From positions 1 through 12,144 of the forward strand of contig CAZTIH010000075.1 in the NCBI GenBank assembly GCA_964613675.1: 12,144 nucleotides of DNA, given 5' to 3'. This document shows, one piece after another, positions 1-5,945 of the stretch. Below the pieces are notes generated by a model. It searched no databases. It worked only from the letters and a program-made list of their open reading frames with translations, and was not told the DNA's origin. Made by a program: the position numbers and the translations under genes. Source of the stretch: DAIUCA01 sp964613675 (GTDB lineage: Bacteria > Pseudomonadota > Gammaproteobacteria > Competibacterales > Competibacteraceae). How positions within the stretch are numbered: position 1 is the first letter of the stretch; every line of letters starts with the position of its first letter.

Positions 1-31
1 AAATGATTGTGCTTTCGTTCGCAGTTGGTAA
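1..31 (+). pseudogene. tnpB: 3' end of an IS607/IS605-type tnpB (partial; body lies left of the window)
   Basis: Read in the frame starting at base 2, the first codons give NDCAFVRSW followed by TAA at 29-31. This matches the last residues of the tnpB remnant ending at 2107 (NDCAFVCRW, then stop), and the DNA around both is alignable without gaps. TnpB is the RNA-guided nuclease/accessory protein of IS200/IS605 and IS607 elements, and its 3' end overlaps the guide-RNA (omega RNA) region in those families. Only the C-terminus is visible, so whether the gene upstream is intact cannot be judged; it is listed as a fragment only because the window cuts it. The assignment rests entirely on the match to the second copy. 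Confidence 0.7.
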
Positions 32-56
32 CATTTGTGAGCAAAAAAGTATCGGC
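1..56 (+). repeat. IS607-like right end, copy 1 (direct repeat with 2077-2132)
   Basis: These 56 bases align without gaps to 2077-2132 with five mismatches (at 13, 20, 25, 34 and 35). The match covers the tnpB C-terminal codons and 25 bases past the stop, including an A-run and the terminal ATCGGC, then ends abruptly after base 56. The abrupt end beyond the coding part suggests that the conserved right boundary of the element is at or very near ATCGGC. In TnpB-encoding elements this region gives the 3' scaffold of the guide RNA, and the bases just after it act as the guide. Confidence 0.8.
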
Positions 57-136
57 GGCGTTTTAATGCCGAATCCGTTCAGAAAAATAGCCATTTAACG
101 TAAATTGGCGGCCTCCCCTCAACGCGTGAGCCTGCT
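57..136. other. Short leader between transposon right end and SUMF1-like gene
   Basis: No reading frame or convincing sigma70 promoter was recognised in these 80 bases. A small imperfect hairpin is possible: TCGGC (52-56) can pair with GCCGA (68-72) around an 11-base loop, but no T-run follows, so it is not a good intrinsic terminator. The sequence before the ATG at 137 has only a weak purine patch (GTGAG), so the downstream gene has a poor ribosome binding site. Confidence 0.4.
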
Positions 137-1552
137 ATGCCCCCTTTCCGCGACCCGCCCGCGAATGATGGTCAAGAAAGTCTCGCTGACCGCATCGCGC
201 GTGAAAAAGAAAAAATCGAAGCGCTCCACGAGGAATTAGAATCCCAACGTCAAGCCTGGCGGGACGCTGCTCAACCCCCCACCGAAACCTCTAACCCCCC
301 AACTTCCCCCAAACCGCTGGTCGTGACGCCCCCACCCTCGTCACGCAAAAGCGAACGGCCTCGACATCAGACCGTGCTCCCCAATCAATCCCCCCCCGAC
401 GTATCTCCCGAATGGGCGTTAACGGACACCGAACCCGATGAAGGCAAACAGCGGTTGTCGATCATTGTGGCAGGGGTACTTGGGGGTGTGGCCGCGATTT
501 GGGGGGTGACTTGGCTATTTTACACGCCGCCCCATTCAGTGGATGAGATGGCGCCGTCAACCGTGACGCTTTCCGAACCCGAATCGAGTGAACGCCCCCT
601 GAGTTCCGAAATGGCGGTGACCGAACCCGTTTCCGCACCCGAAATTGCCGTCAATGAACCCGTTTCCCGCGTGACCGAAACCGTTTCCGCGCCTGAACTG
701 CCCCCGCCCACCTCCGAAGAACTTGCGGACCGCTACAGGAGTCGCCTAATCGAAGCCGCTGTAGAAACGCCCCCCGTCGAAGTCCCTCTACAAATCGTGG
801 TCAGTCCGCTACCGCCCGAAGGAACGGTATTTCGAGATCGACTGACCATTGGGCAGTTTGGCCCGGAGATGGTGGTTTTGCCCGCCACGACCGCCTTTAC
901 GCTGGGATCGCCCTCGGAGGAAGCTGACCGACGGCCTAACGAAGCCCAAATCACCGTGACCCTCGATGCGTTCGCAATCGGTCGGTATGAGGTCACTTTT
1001 GATGAATACGAAACTTTTGCCCGCGACACCCAACGGGCCATCCCGAACGATCAGAATTGGGGACGCGGAACCCGTCCCGTGATTGGGGTCGATTGGCAGG
1101 ACACTGCGGCCTACACCGCGTGGTTGAGCGAACAAACCGGGCATATTTACCGACTCCCAACGGAGGCCGAATGGGAGTACGCCGCCCGCGCCCACACCAC
1201 CACGCGCTATTCCTGGGGCGATGAATTGCCCGCAAATGTAGCCAACTGTGTACGCAACTGTTCGGATCGTTTTGTGCACACTGCGCCCGTCGGACAGTTC
1301 GCGCCCAATGGATTTGGTTTATTTGATATGCACGGCAACGTGTGGGAATGGACCTGTTCGCTGTATCAAAACCCCTACGGCGCCGCAGCAACGACCTGTA
1401 GCCTCCCGACCGATGAGGATTTAGTCGTCATGCGTGGGGGATCGTGGTCTGTGAGCGGGGAATGGTTGCGATCGGCGGCCCGTCACCTCGATCACCCCAC
1501 CCATCGGAGCAATCAAGTCGGGTTCCGCGTGGTACGTGGCGCGACGCCTTAG
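137..1552 (+). CDS. Membrane-anchored SUMF1/FGE-sulfatase-domain protein, non-canonical (catalytic Cys absent)
   Basis: 471 residues. Residues about 12-42 are charged and heptad-like (short coiled coil). Residues 46-105 are Pro/Ser/Thr-rich and disordered-looking. Residues 107-129 form one membrane segment. Residues 130-215 are a second low-complexity linker with EPVSAPE-like repeats. Residues about 240-470 are a formylglycine-generating-enzyme-type fold: GRYEVTFDEYETFA (282-295), RLPTEAEWEYAAR (339-351), GLFDMHGNVWEW (394-405), RGGSW (433-437), RSAAR (445-449) and GFRVV (462-466). With the N-terminus in the cytoplasm, the FGE-like domain would be periplasmic; Cys 371, 375, 407 and 421 could form disulfides there. 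Genuine FGE uses two cysteines a few residues after RGGSW, but here that stretch reads SVSGEWLRSA without Cys, so sulfatase activation is unlikely. A structural, ligand-binding or signalling role is more probable. The start at 137 puts the coiled coil first; its ribosome site is weak. Confidence 0.85.
   Translation: MPPFRDPPANDGQESLADRIAREKEKIEALHEELESQRQAWRDAAQPPTETSNPPTSPKPLVVTPPPSSRKSERPRHQTVLPNQSPPDVSPEWALTDTEPDEGKQRLSIIVAGVLGGVAAIWGVTWLFYTPPHSVDEMAPSTVTLSEPESSERPLSSEMAVTEPVSAPEIAVNEPVSRVTETVSAPELPPPTSEELADRYRSRLIEAAVETPPVEVPLQIVVSPLPPEGTVFRDRLTIGQFGPEMVVLPATTAFTLGSPSEEADRRPNEAQITVTLDAFAIGRYEVTFDEYETFARDTQRAIPNDQNWGRGTRPVIGVDWQDTAAYTAWLSEQTGHIYRLPTEAEWEYAARAHTTTRYSWGDELPANVANCVRNCSDRFVHTAPVGQFAPNGFGLFDMHGNVWEWTCSLYQNPYGAAATTCSLPTDEDLVVMRGGSWSVSGEWLRSAARHLDHPTHRSNQVGFRVVRGATP
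617..697 (+). repeat. Degenerate in-frame repeats in the SUMF1-like linker
   Basis: Two 27-base units, 617-643 and 671-697, match at 24 of 27 positions and encode VTEPVSAPE and VTETVSAPE. A third partial unit at 650-670 encodes VNEPVSR. The units sit in the periplasmic linker just after the membrane segment. They look like an expanded spacer, whose copy number could vary between strains. Confidence 0.7.
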
Positions 1553-1599
1553 CGCCAAACCACTCGCCGACCGCGACAAAAGTGCGGGGTACTCCAACT

Positions 1600-1608
1600 G
1601 ATGCCGAT
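1600..1608. repeat. Left inverted repeat of the IS607 remnant
   Basis: GATGCCGAT is the perfect inverse complement of 2127-2135. It lies 41 bases before the tnpA start codon, where the left end of the element is expected. IS607 elements do not depend on long terminal inverted repeats, so this short match may be a recombinase-binding motif or chance. Confidence 0.45.
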
Positions 1609-1649
1609 TTGCCAACATAGACCACGGTTTACTACACAAAGCTAACGCC

Positions 1650-1880
1650 ATGGCCTGCGCTCCACTTTGCAAAGCCGTTAATCGCCTTGAACCACATCCA
1701 AACTCTTTGAGAAAATACGCAGATGATAACATTATTCCGTCTATCCGAACGCCAGGGGGAGCTCGACTTTTCGATGTCGATGCCTACTTGTGTGGTCGAG
1801 GAGAGCGGGCCGTAAGCTACGAGCAAAGTCGGTGCGAGCCATGTTGTCGTTCTGCCACTTCCGATTTAAGCAACGTCTGA
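1650..1880 (+). pseudogene. tnpA: IS607-type TnpA (serine recombinase) remnant, N-terminal DNA-binding region only
   Basis: The first about 46 residues read as a MerR-like helix-turn-helix typical of IS607 TnpA: HPNSLRKYADDNIIPSIRTP followed by GGARLFDVDAYL. In intact IS607 TnpA this short DNA-binding region is followed by a serine resolvase domain with a YxRVSS-type catalytic motif. Here no such motif appears. From about base 1790 the sequence is tnpB-derived and read in the wrong frame, so residues after DVDAYL are meaningless and the frame stops at 1880. The start at 1650 puts the motif at the usual distance from the N-terminus. The product, if made, could at most bind DNA at the element's end and cannot recombine. 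Confidence 0.7.
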
Positions 1881-2107
1881 AGTCGGCGGCGGCGATTGGC
1901 AAGACCGTCGTGGACTGCAACGAGGCCTATACCTCAAAGACGGCCAGCTGGACGGGTGAAATTAAAAAGATGGGTGGCGCGAAGACAATCACATCGCAAG
2001 GCGTTACCGTAGATCGCGACCTCAACGGCGCTCGCGGGATTTTCCTACGGGCCTTGGGAGATCCCCCCTCACTCAGAAATGATTGTGCATTCGTTTGCAG
2101 ATGGTAA
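1790..2107 (+). pseudogene. tnpB: TnpB (IS607/IS605 OrfB) remnant, C-terminal RuvC-III region
   Basis: The reading frame gives GRKLRAKSVRAML, then VDCNEAYTSKTASWTGEI, and finally VDRDLNGARGIFLRALGD before the stop at 2105-2107. These are C-terminal signatures of TnpB from IS607-type elements. The Asp of the D-x-N-G motif (codon at 2018) would be the RuvC-III catalytic residue. The RuvC-I Asp and RuvC-II Glu lie in the lost N-terminal three quarters, so the fragment cannot cut DNA. The ATG at 1790 is fortuitous, since homology begins about residue 7-10 and earlier codons cross the deletion join. The last residues match the fragment at 1-31. The coding frame from join to stop has no stop codon or frameshift, which suggests a fairly recent deletion. 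Confidence 0.8.
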
Positions 2108-2132
2108 CAAATGTGAGCAAAAAAGTATCGGC
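2077..2132 (+). repeat. IS607-like right end, copy 2 (direct repeat with 1-56; possible guide-RNA scaffold)
   Basis: 51 of 56 bases match positions 1-56, including the 25 bases after the tnpB stop. Three of the five differences fall in the last tnpB codons and two just after the stop; the distal part with the A-run and ATCGGC is identical. Constraint beyond the stop fits a functional transposon end or the RNA scaffold that TnpB elements encode there. The flank after 2132 leads straight into the astB leader, 29 bases before its start codon. Confidence 0.8.
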
Positions 2133-2161
2133 ATCTCCACTCCTCAAAGAGAGACGGCTAA

Positions 2162-3493
2162 ATGTCGGCAACTGAAGTCAATTTTGATGGTTTAGTCGGG
2201 CCAACCCACAACTATGCGGGGCTTTCGTTTGGCAACCAGGCGTCAATGCGTCACGCCCAACAGCCCTCGAATCCCAAGGCAGCGGCCAAACAGGGGCTTG
2301 AGAAAATGCGGTTTCTCATGGAGTTGGGGTTTGAACAGGCTGTGTTGCCCCCCCACGAACGGCCTGATTTAGGAACATTAGCGCGATTGGGATTTACGGG
2401 ATCTGTCGAGCAGATCTTGGACAAAGCCTATAAAACGGCGCCTCAGTGGTTGGCCAATTGTTTTTCGGCGTCGGCGATGTGGACGGCGAATGCGGTGACG
2501 GTGAGTCCAAGTGCGGACACGGCGGATCAGCGGGTTCACTTCACGCCCGCCAATCTTCAGAGCAAGTTTCATCGCACTTTGGAAGTCGAACAGACCGCGT
2601 TGATTTTCCAGAAAATTTTTGCGGACAATTGTCACTTTGTGCACCACCCTCCGTTACCCCCCCACGAGTCACTTGGGGATGAAGGCGCAGCAAATCACAC
2701 CCGATTTTGTCGGGAATACGGACAAGCGGGGGTGCATTTTTTCGTCTTCGGACGTCACGCAGGCACCTGGACACAAACCGCAGTTCAGCGCTATCCAGCC
2801 CGTCAAACCTTTGAGGCAAGCTGCGCGGTGGCGCGTAGCCATCTCGTTGATTCGGCACGGATTGTGTTTGCACAGCAGCACCCCGTTGCCATCGACGCGG
2901 GCGTGTTTCACAACGATGTCATCGCCGTGGGAAACCGCGATTTATTGCTGTACCACGAGGAGGCGTTCCTCGATTCGGCGGCGACGATTGAGCAGTTACA
3001 ACAAGCGTTTGGGGGGACTTTGCGGTTGGCGTGCGTGCCTCGGGATCGGGTGAGCTTGACAGCCGCGGTCAACACTTATTTGTTTAATAGTCAACTCCTT
3101 AGCCGAGGGGATGGCCAGACGATTTTAGTGGCGCCGTTGGAGTGTCAGGAACACGATGAAGTATGTGGTTGGCTTGATGACTGGTTGGCAACGGGTCAAG
3201 TGGCGGCAATTCATTATTTGGATGTCCGCGAAAGTATGCGCAACGGGGGCGGTCCGGCCTGTCTGCGCAATCGAATTGTTTTAACGGAGCTTGAAATGAA
3301 AAAAATGAATAATGCGGTACGCCTTACCCCAGATCGTTATCAACAGCTCAATTCTTGGGTCGAAAAATTTTATCGCGACCGCTTGACCTTTGACGATTTA
3401 CGGGATCCGCAATTAGTTGTTGAAACCCGTCAAGCCCTTGACGAACTCACTCAAGTTCTTGAAATGCCTAATCTTTATCCTTTCCAACGATGA
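2162..3493 (+). CDS. astB: N-succinylarginine dihydrolase
   Basis: 443 residues, close to the usual length of AstB (about 445). It hydrolyses N2-succinylarginine to N2-succinylornithine, CO2 and ammonia, step two of the arginine succinyltransferase (AST) catabolic pathway, in the cytoplasm. The N-terminus EVNFDGLVGPTHNYAGLS is diagnostic. The amidinotransferase-fold catalytic residues are all present: Glu174 in LGDEGAANHTR, His250 in AGVFHNDVIAVGN and Cys367 in NGGGPACLRNR, within two residues of the E. coli positions. The start has a modest AAAGAGAG ribosome site at 2147-2153. The usual partners astC, astA, astD and astE are not in the window. dapE follows with an ATGA overlap instead. Its promoter must lie in or just after the transposon right end. 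Identity is very secure; the pathway in this organism is not. Confidence 0.95.
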   Translation: MSATEVNFDGLVGPTHNYAGLSFGNQASMRHAQQPSNPKAAAKQGLEKMRFLMELGFEQAVLPPHERPDLGTLARLGFTGSVEQILDKAYKTAPQWLANCFSASAMWTANAVTVSPSADTADQRVHFTPANLQSKFHRTLEVEQTALIFQKIFADNCHFVHHPPLPPHESLGDEGAANHTRFCREYGQAGVHFFVFGRHAGTWTQTAVQRYPARQTFEASCAVARSHLVDSARIVFAQQHPVAIDAGVFHNDVIAVGNRDLLLYHEEAFLDSAATIEQLQQAFGGTLRLACVPRDRVSLTAAVNTYLFNSQLLSRGDGQTILVAPLECQEHDEVCGWLDDWLATGQVAAIHYLDVRESMRNGGGPACLRNRIVLTELEMKKMNNAVRLTPDRYQQLNSWVEKFYRDRLTFDDLRDPQLVVETRQALDELTQVLEMPNLYPFQR

Positions 3494-4674
3494 GTTATAC
3501 GGCGTTAAACCAAGAGCCGACGGTTGCCCTTGCCTGTGAGTTGGTCTCGCGGCCCTCCGTGACCCCGACCGATGCAGGTTGTCAGGGCGTGATTGCGGAA
3601 CGGCTCGCGGCGTTGGGATTTGCGATTCAGGTCATCGAAGCGGGTGAAGTCGTGAATTTGTGGGCAAAGTGGGGAAATACCGCGCCATTATGGGTATTTG
3701 CGGGACATACGGATGTTGTGCCGCCAGGCCCCTTAGATCGCTGGTCTTCCTTACCCTTTGTACCCACCTTGCGCGATGGCGAATTGGTGGGGCGGGGGAT
3801 TGCCGATATGAAAGGCGCTTTAGCGGCAATGGTCGTGGCCGTCGAAAATTTTTTCAAACACCATCCCAATCCCCCATTTTCCTTGGGATTCTTACTGACA
3901 AGCGATGAGGAAGGGCCTGCTATCCACGGTACGGATTACGCCCTGCGCGTGTTGCATCAGCAGGGAGAACGGATTTCTGGGGCACTGATTGGGGAACCTT
4001 CGTCAGTGGCTAAACTTGGCGATCAAATTAAGCATGGACGGCGAGGTTCCTTACACGGCCATCTAATTATTGAAGGAAAACAAGGCCATGTGGCTTATCC
4101 CCATTTGGTGCAAAATCCCATTCCTGTTTTGTCCAAAATCATTGCCCAGTGGAGTGAAACGGTTTGGGATCGAGGAAATGAGGATTTTCCGCCTACTTCC
4201 CTACAGGTGAGTAATTTCCTTGCAGGGAATGGTGCCTTGAATGTCGTCCCCGGAACGGCGGAATGTCGCTTTAATTTCCGATTTTCGCCGGCCAGCACGG
4301 TGGACATGCTCAAAACCAAAATTCATCAGATCGTCGAAACCGTTTTGCTGAATGAAGAAGTCGAACAGGGGCATGTGTTGGGGTATCGGTTGGAATGGTC
4401 GTTATCTGGGGTACCCTTTGTGACCCACGACGGCCCCTTTAGACAGGCCGTCATGCAGGCAATTTATCGGGAAACGGGAGAATTTCCCCGATTATCGACG
4501 GATGGCGGGACGTCGGACGGACGGTTTATTGCCCCTTACGGTATTCCTGTCGTGGAAATGGGTTTGCTCAATGGTACAATCCATCAAATCGACGAGCGCG
4601 TGACGGTGACGGATCTTCCCTTACTCACCCGCATTTATGAGCAATTATTAGTGCAACTCCAACGGTGCGCTTGA
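3490..4674 (+). CDS. dapE: Succinyl-diaminopimelate desuccinylase (M20 metallopeptidase)
   Basis: 394 residues (family about 375-380). It removes succinate from N-succinyl-L,L-diaminopimelate in lysine and peptidoglycan precursor synthesis, in the cytoplasm, using two zinc ions. Visible metal and catalytic residues: His73 and Asp75 in AGHTDVVPPGPLDRW, Asp106 in GRGIADMKG, Glu140 (general base) and Glu141 in TSDEEG, Glu169 in GEPSS, and His365 in NGTIHQIDERV. DapE-type substrate motifs GRRGSL (183-188) and STDGGTSDGRF (336-346) separate it from ArgE and carboxypeptidase relatives. Its ATG overlaps the astB stop as ATGA and lacks its own clear ribosome site, so it is probably translated by coupling to astB. 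The last 40 bases overlap the 3' end of waaA on the other strand. Confidence 0.93.
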   Translation: MSYTALNQEPTVALACELVSRPSVTPTDAGCQGVIAERLAALGFAIQVIEAGEVVNLWAKWGNTAPLWVFAGHTDVVPPGPLDRWSSLPFVPTLRDGELVGRGIADMKGALAAMVVAVENFFKHHPNPPFSLGFLLTSDEEGPAIHGTDYALRVLHQQGERISGALIGEPSSVAKLGDQIKHGRRGSLHGHLIIEGKQGHVAYPHLVQNPIPVLSKIIAQWSETVWDRGNEDFPPTSLQVSNFLAGNGALNVVPGTAECRFNFRFSPASTVDMLKTKIHQIVETVLLNEEVEQGHVLGYRLEWSLSGVPFVTHDGPFRQAVMQAIYRETGEFPRLSTDGGTSDGRFIAPYGIPVVEMGLLNGTIHQIDERVTVTDLPLLTRIYEQLLVQLQRCA

Positions 4675-5945
4675 TCCATTGTACGGCAAATGAGGTCGTA
4701 ATTTCTTGCCGTTGCGCCTTGTTGGCGGAGCAATCCTTGTTCTGCTGCCATTATTCGGTCGGTATGGCAATAGGGCGTTTGCAGACATTCAATCGCAAAA
4801 TCCGCCCAGTTATCCCCGTTAACCGTCCGTAGAATCCCCATTCTAAGCAAGTTTTGACAAATATCGGGGAAATTATGGCGAGATGGTCCCATTAGTAAGG
4901 GAATCCCGCAGGCTGCGCCCTCTAACGGATTTTGCCCGCCATGATCGCACAAACTCCCTCCAATCAAGGCACCGTCACTGGCAGCAAAGAAAATCGGCAG
5001 TTCTCCAATGGTATCGACCAGTAAAATCTGGGTTTCTCGATCAATTTGCCCGACCGTGCGCCGAATACATTTAATCTCGTCAGGTAAGGAATTTTTAATC
5101 AAATCAACCATTTTTACCGGATGGCGTGGGACGATAATCACAAGCAAGTCAGAAAATTTCCTAAAAAGCCGTAGTAAACCAGGGTGCAAAATTTGCCACT
5201 CTGCGGGATGAATACTGGCAAATAACCAGACTGGACGCTGATTACCCCATTTTTCGCGAAAATTCCGCCCCGCTTGGAATGGGATAGATAACCCGTCGTA
5301 TTTGAGATTTCCCGTGATTTCTACATTTTTCGCTCCCAATAACCGAAATCGTCGCGCTGACGACCGATTTTGCGCACCAATCACGACATTTCGCAGCCAT
5401 CCCTGCCATAACCATTTCGTATGGGCGTAACGACGCGCTGACCTCGCGGATAAACGCCCATTAATTAGGAAAATTGGGAGATTTCGCCGTTCACATTCCC
5501 GTAACCACAAAGGCCATAGCTCCGTTTCAATGAGCACCAGCCCACGCGGTCGCACGCGATCCAGAAAACGGTGAATGGCCCAATCGCTGTCGAGGGGCGC
5601 GTAACTCAGCGGAGAGTGACCTTCGGCCAAACGGCGGGCCGTCGGCGTCGTGACCGTCAAGTGAAGGGGAAAGTCGTGGGAAAGTGCGTCCAGCAGCTTC
5701 TGACTGGCGCGGTATTCGCCCACCGACACCGCATGAATCCACAAGGGATGATCGTCGCGACGGCCCGTGCCCCCAAAACGCTCCGCCCAATGACGACGAT
5801 AATCGGGATCAAAACGGCTTTTCCACAGCCAATATCCCGTCAGGAGCGGCCATAGGATTAGTCCCAGGACGCGGTACGCCCCCAAACTCCCCTCACGGAT
5901 CAGACATACGGTCAGCGATTCATTCACAGGTGGATTTTTCGCCAT
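4635..5945 (-). CDS. waaA: 3-deoxy-D-manno-octulosonic acid (Kdo) transferase
   Basis: 436 residues (E. coli WaaA 425). It transfers Kdo from CMP-Kdo to lipid IVA at the cytoplasmic face of the inner membrane, the first inner-core step of LPS synthesis. A single N-terminal hydrophobic anchor lies at about residues 26-42. The GT30 catalytic base is Glu77 in HAVSVGEYRA. The C-terminal GT-B domain carries TGNLKYD (211-217), PRHP (273-276), DTIGEL (311-316) and GGSL plus HGGQNPLE (329-342), which bind CMP-Kdo. The ATG follows the hldE stop codon with no gap (TAAATG), so it is translated by coupling in one operon. The 3' end overlaps convergent dapE by 40 bases. Whether it adds one, two or more Kdo residues cannot be read from sequence. 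Confidence 0.93.
   Translation of the reverse strand: MAKNPPVNESLTVCLIREGSLGAYRVLGLILWPLLTGYWLWKSRFDPDYRRHWAERFGGTGRRDDHPLWIHAVSVGEYRASQKLLDALSHDFPLHLTVTTPTARRLAEGHSPLSYAPLDSDWAIHRFLDRVRPRGLVLIETELWPLWLRECERRNLPIFLINGRLSARSARRYAHTKWLWQGWLRNVVIGAQNRSSARRFRLLGAKNVEITGNLKYDGLSIPFQAGRNFREKWGNQRPVWLFASIHPAEWQILHPGLLRLFRKFSDLLVIIVPRHPVKMVDLIKNSLPDEIKCIRRTVGQIDRETQILLVDTIGELPIFFAASDGALIGGSLCDHGGQNPLEGAACGIPLLMGPSRHNFPDICQNLLRMGILRTVNGDNWADFAIECLQTPYCHTDRIMAAEQGLLRQQGATARNYDLICRTMDQAHRWSCTNNCS

Larger units (their letters stand above)
1600..2135 (+). mobile_element. Internally deleted IS607-family element (tnpA start joined to tnpB end)
   Basis: The unit begins near GATGCCGAT (1600-1608) and ends near its exact inverse ATCGGCATC (2127-2135). 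The copy at 1-56 shares only the inner six bases, so the true right end is probably 2132. Inside are the N-terminal DNA-binding region of an IS607-type tnpA (from 1650) and the C-terminal quarter of tnpB (about 1805-2107), with the serine-recombinase catalytic domain and most of tnpB missing. The join lies between about 1789 and 1808. IS607 elements encode a serine recombinase plus TnpB and make no target duplications, so insertion cannot be confirmed from flanking repeats. The two ends survive, so movement in trans by a full copy is conceivable. The exact left boundary is uncertain. Confidence 0.75.

Noticed and set aside
66..74. ATGCCGAAT after the first right end as the left end of another IS copy, since it resembles 1601-1608.
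   Set aside because: It matches only partly, and no tnpA-like reading frame follows; it is more simply a weak hairpin partner of ATCGGC.
1437..1540. The C-terminus of the SUMF1-like protein resembles the variable region of diversity-generating retroelement targets, which often use this fold.
   Set aside because: The codons in this stretch do not follow the NNY/AAC-derived pattern expected from adenine mutagenesis, and no template repeat or reverse transcriptase is in the window.
1537..1557. A perfect 6-base inverted repeat (TGGCGC / GCGCCA, 9-base loop) spanning the SUMF1-like stop codon, as a terminator.
   Set aside because: No T-run follows the stem and the hairpin includes the stop codon, so it does not look like an intrinsic terminator.
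2083..2110. A promoter for astB within the transposon right end (TTGTGC, 16-18 bases, TAACAA).
   Set aside because: Both boxes match the sigma70 consensus at only about three of six positions, so this is not distinguishable from chance.
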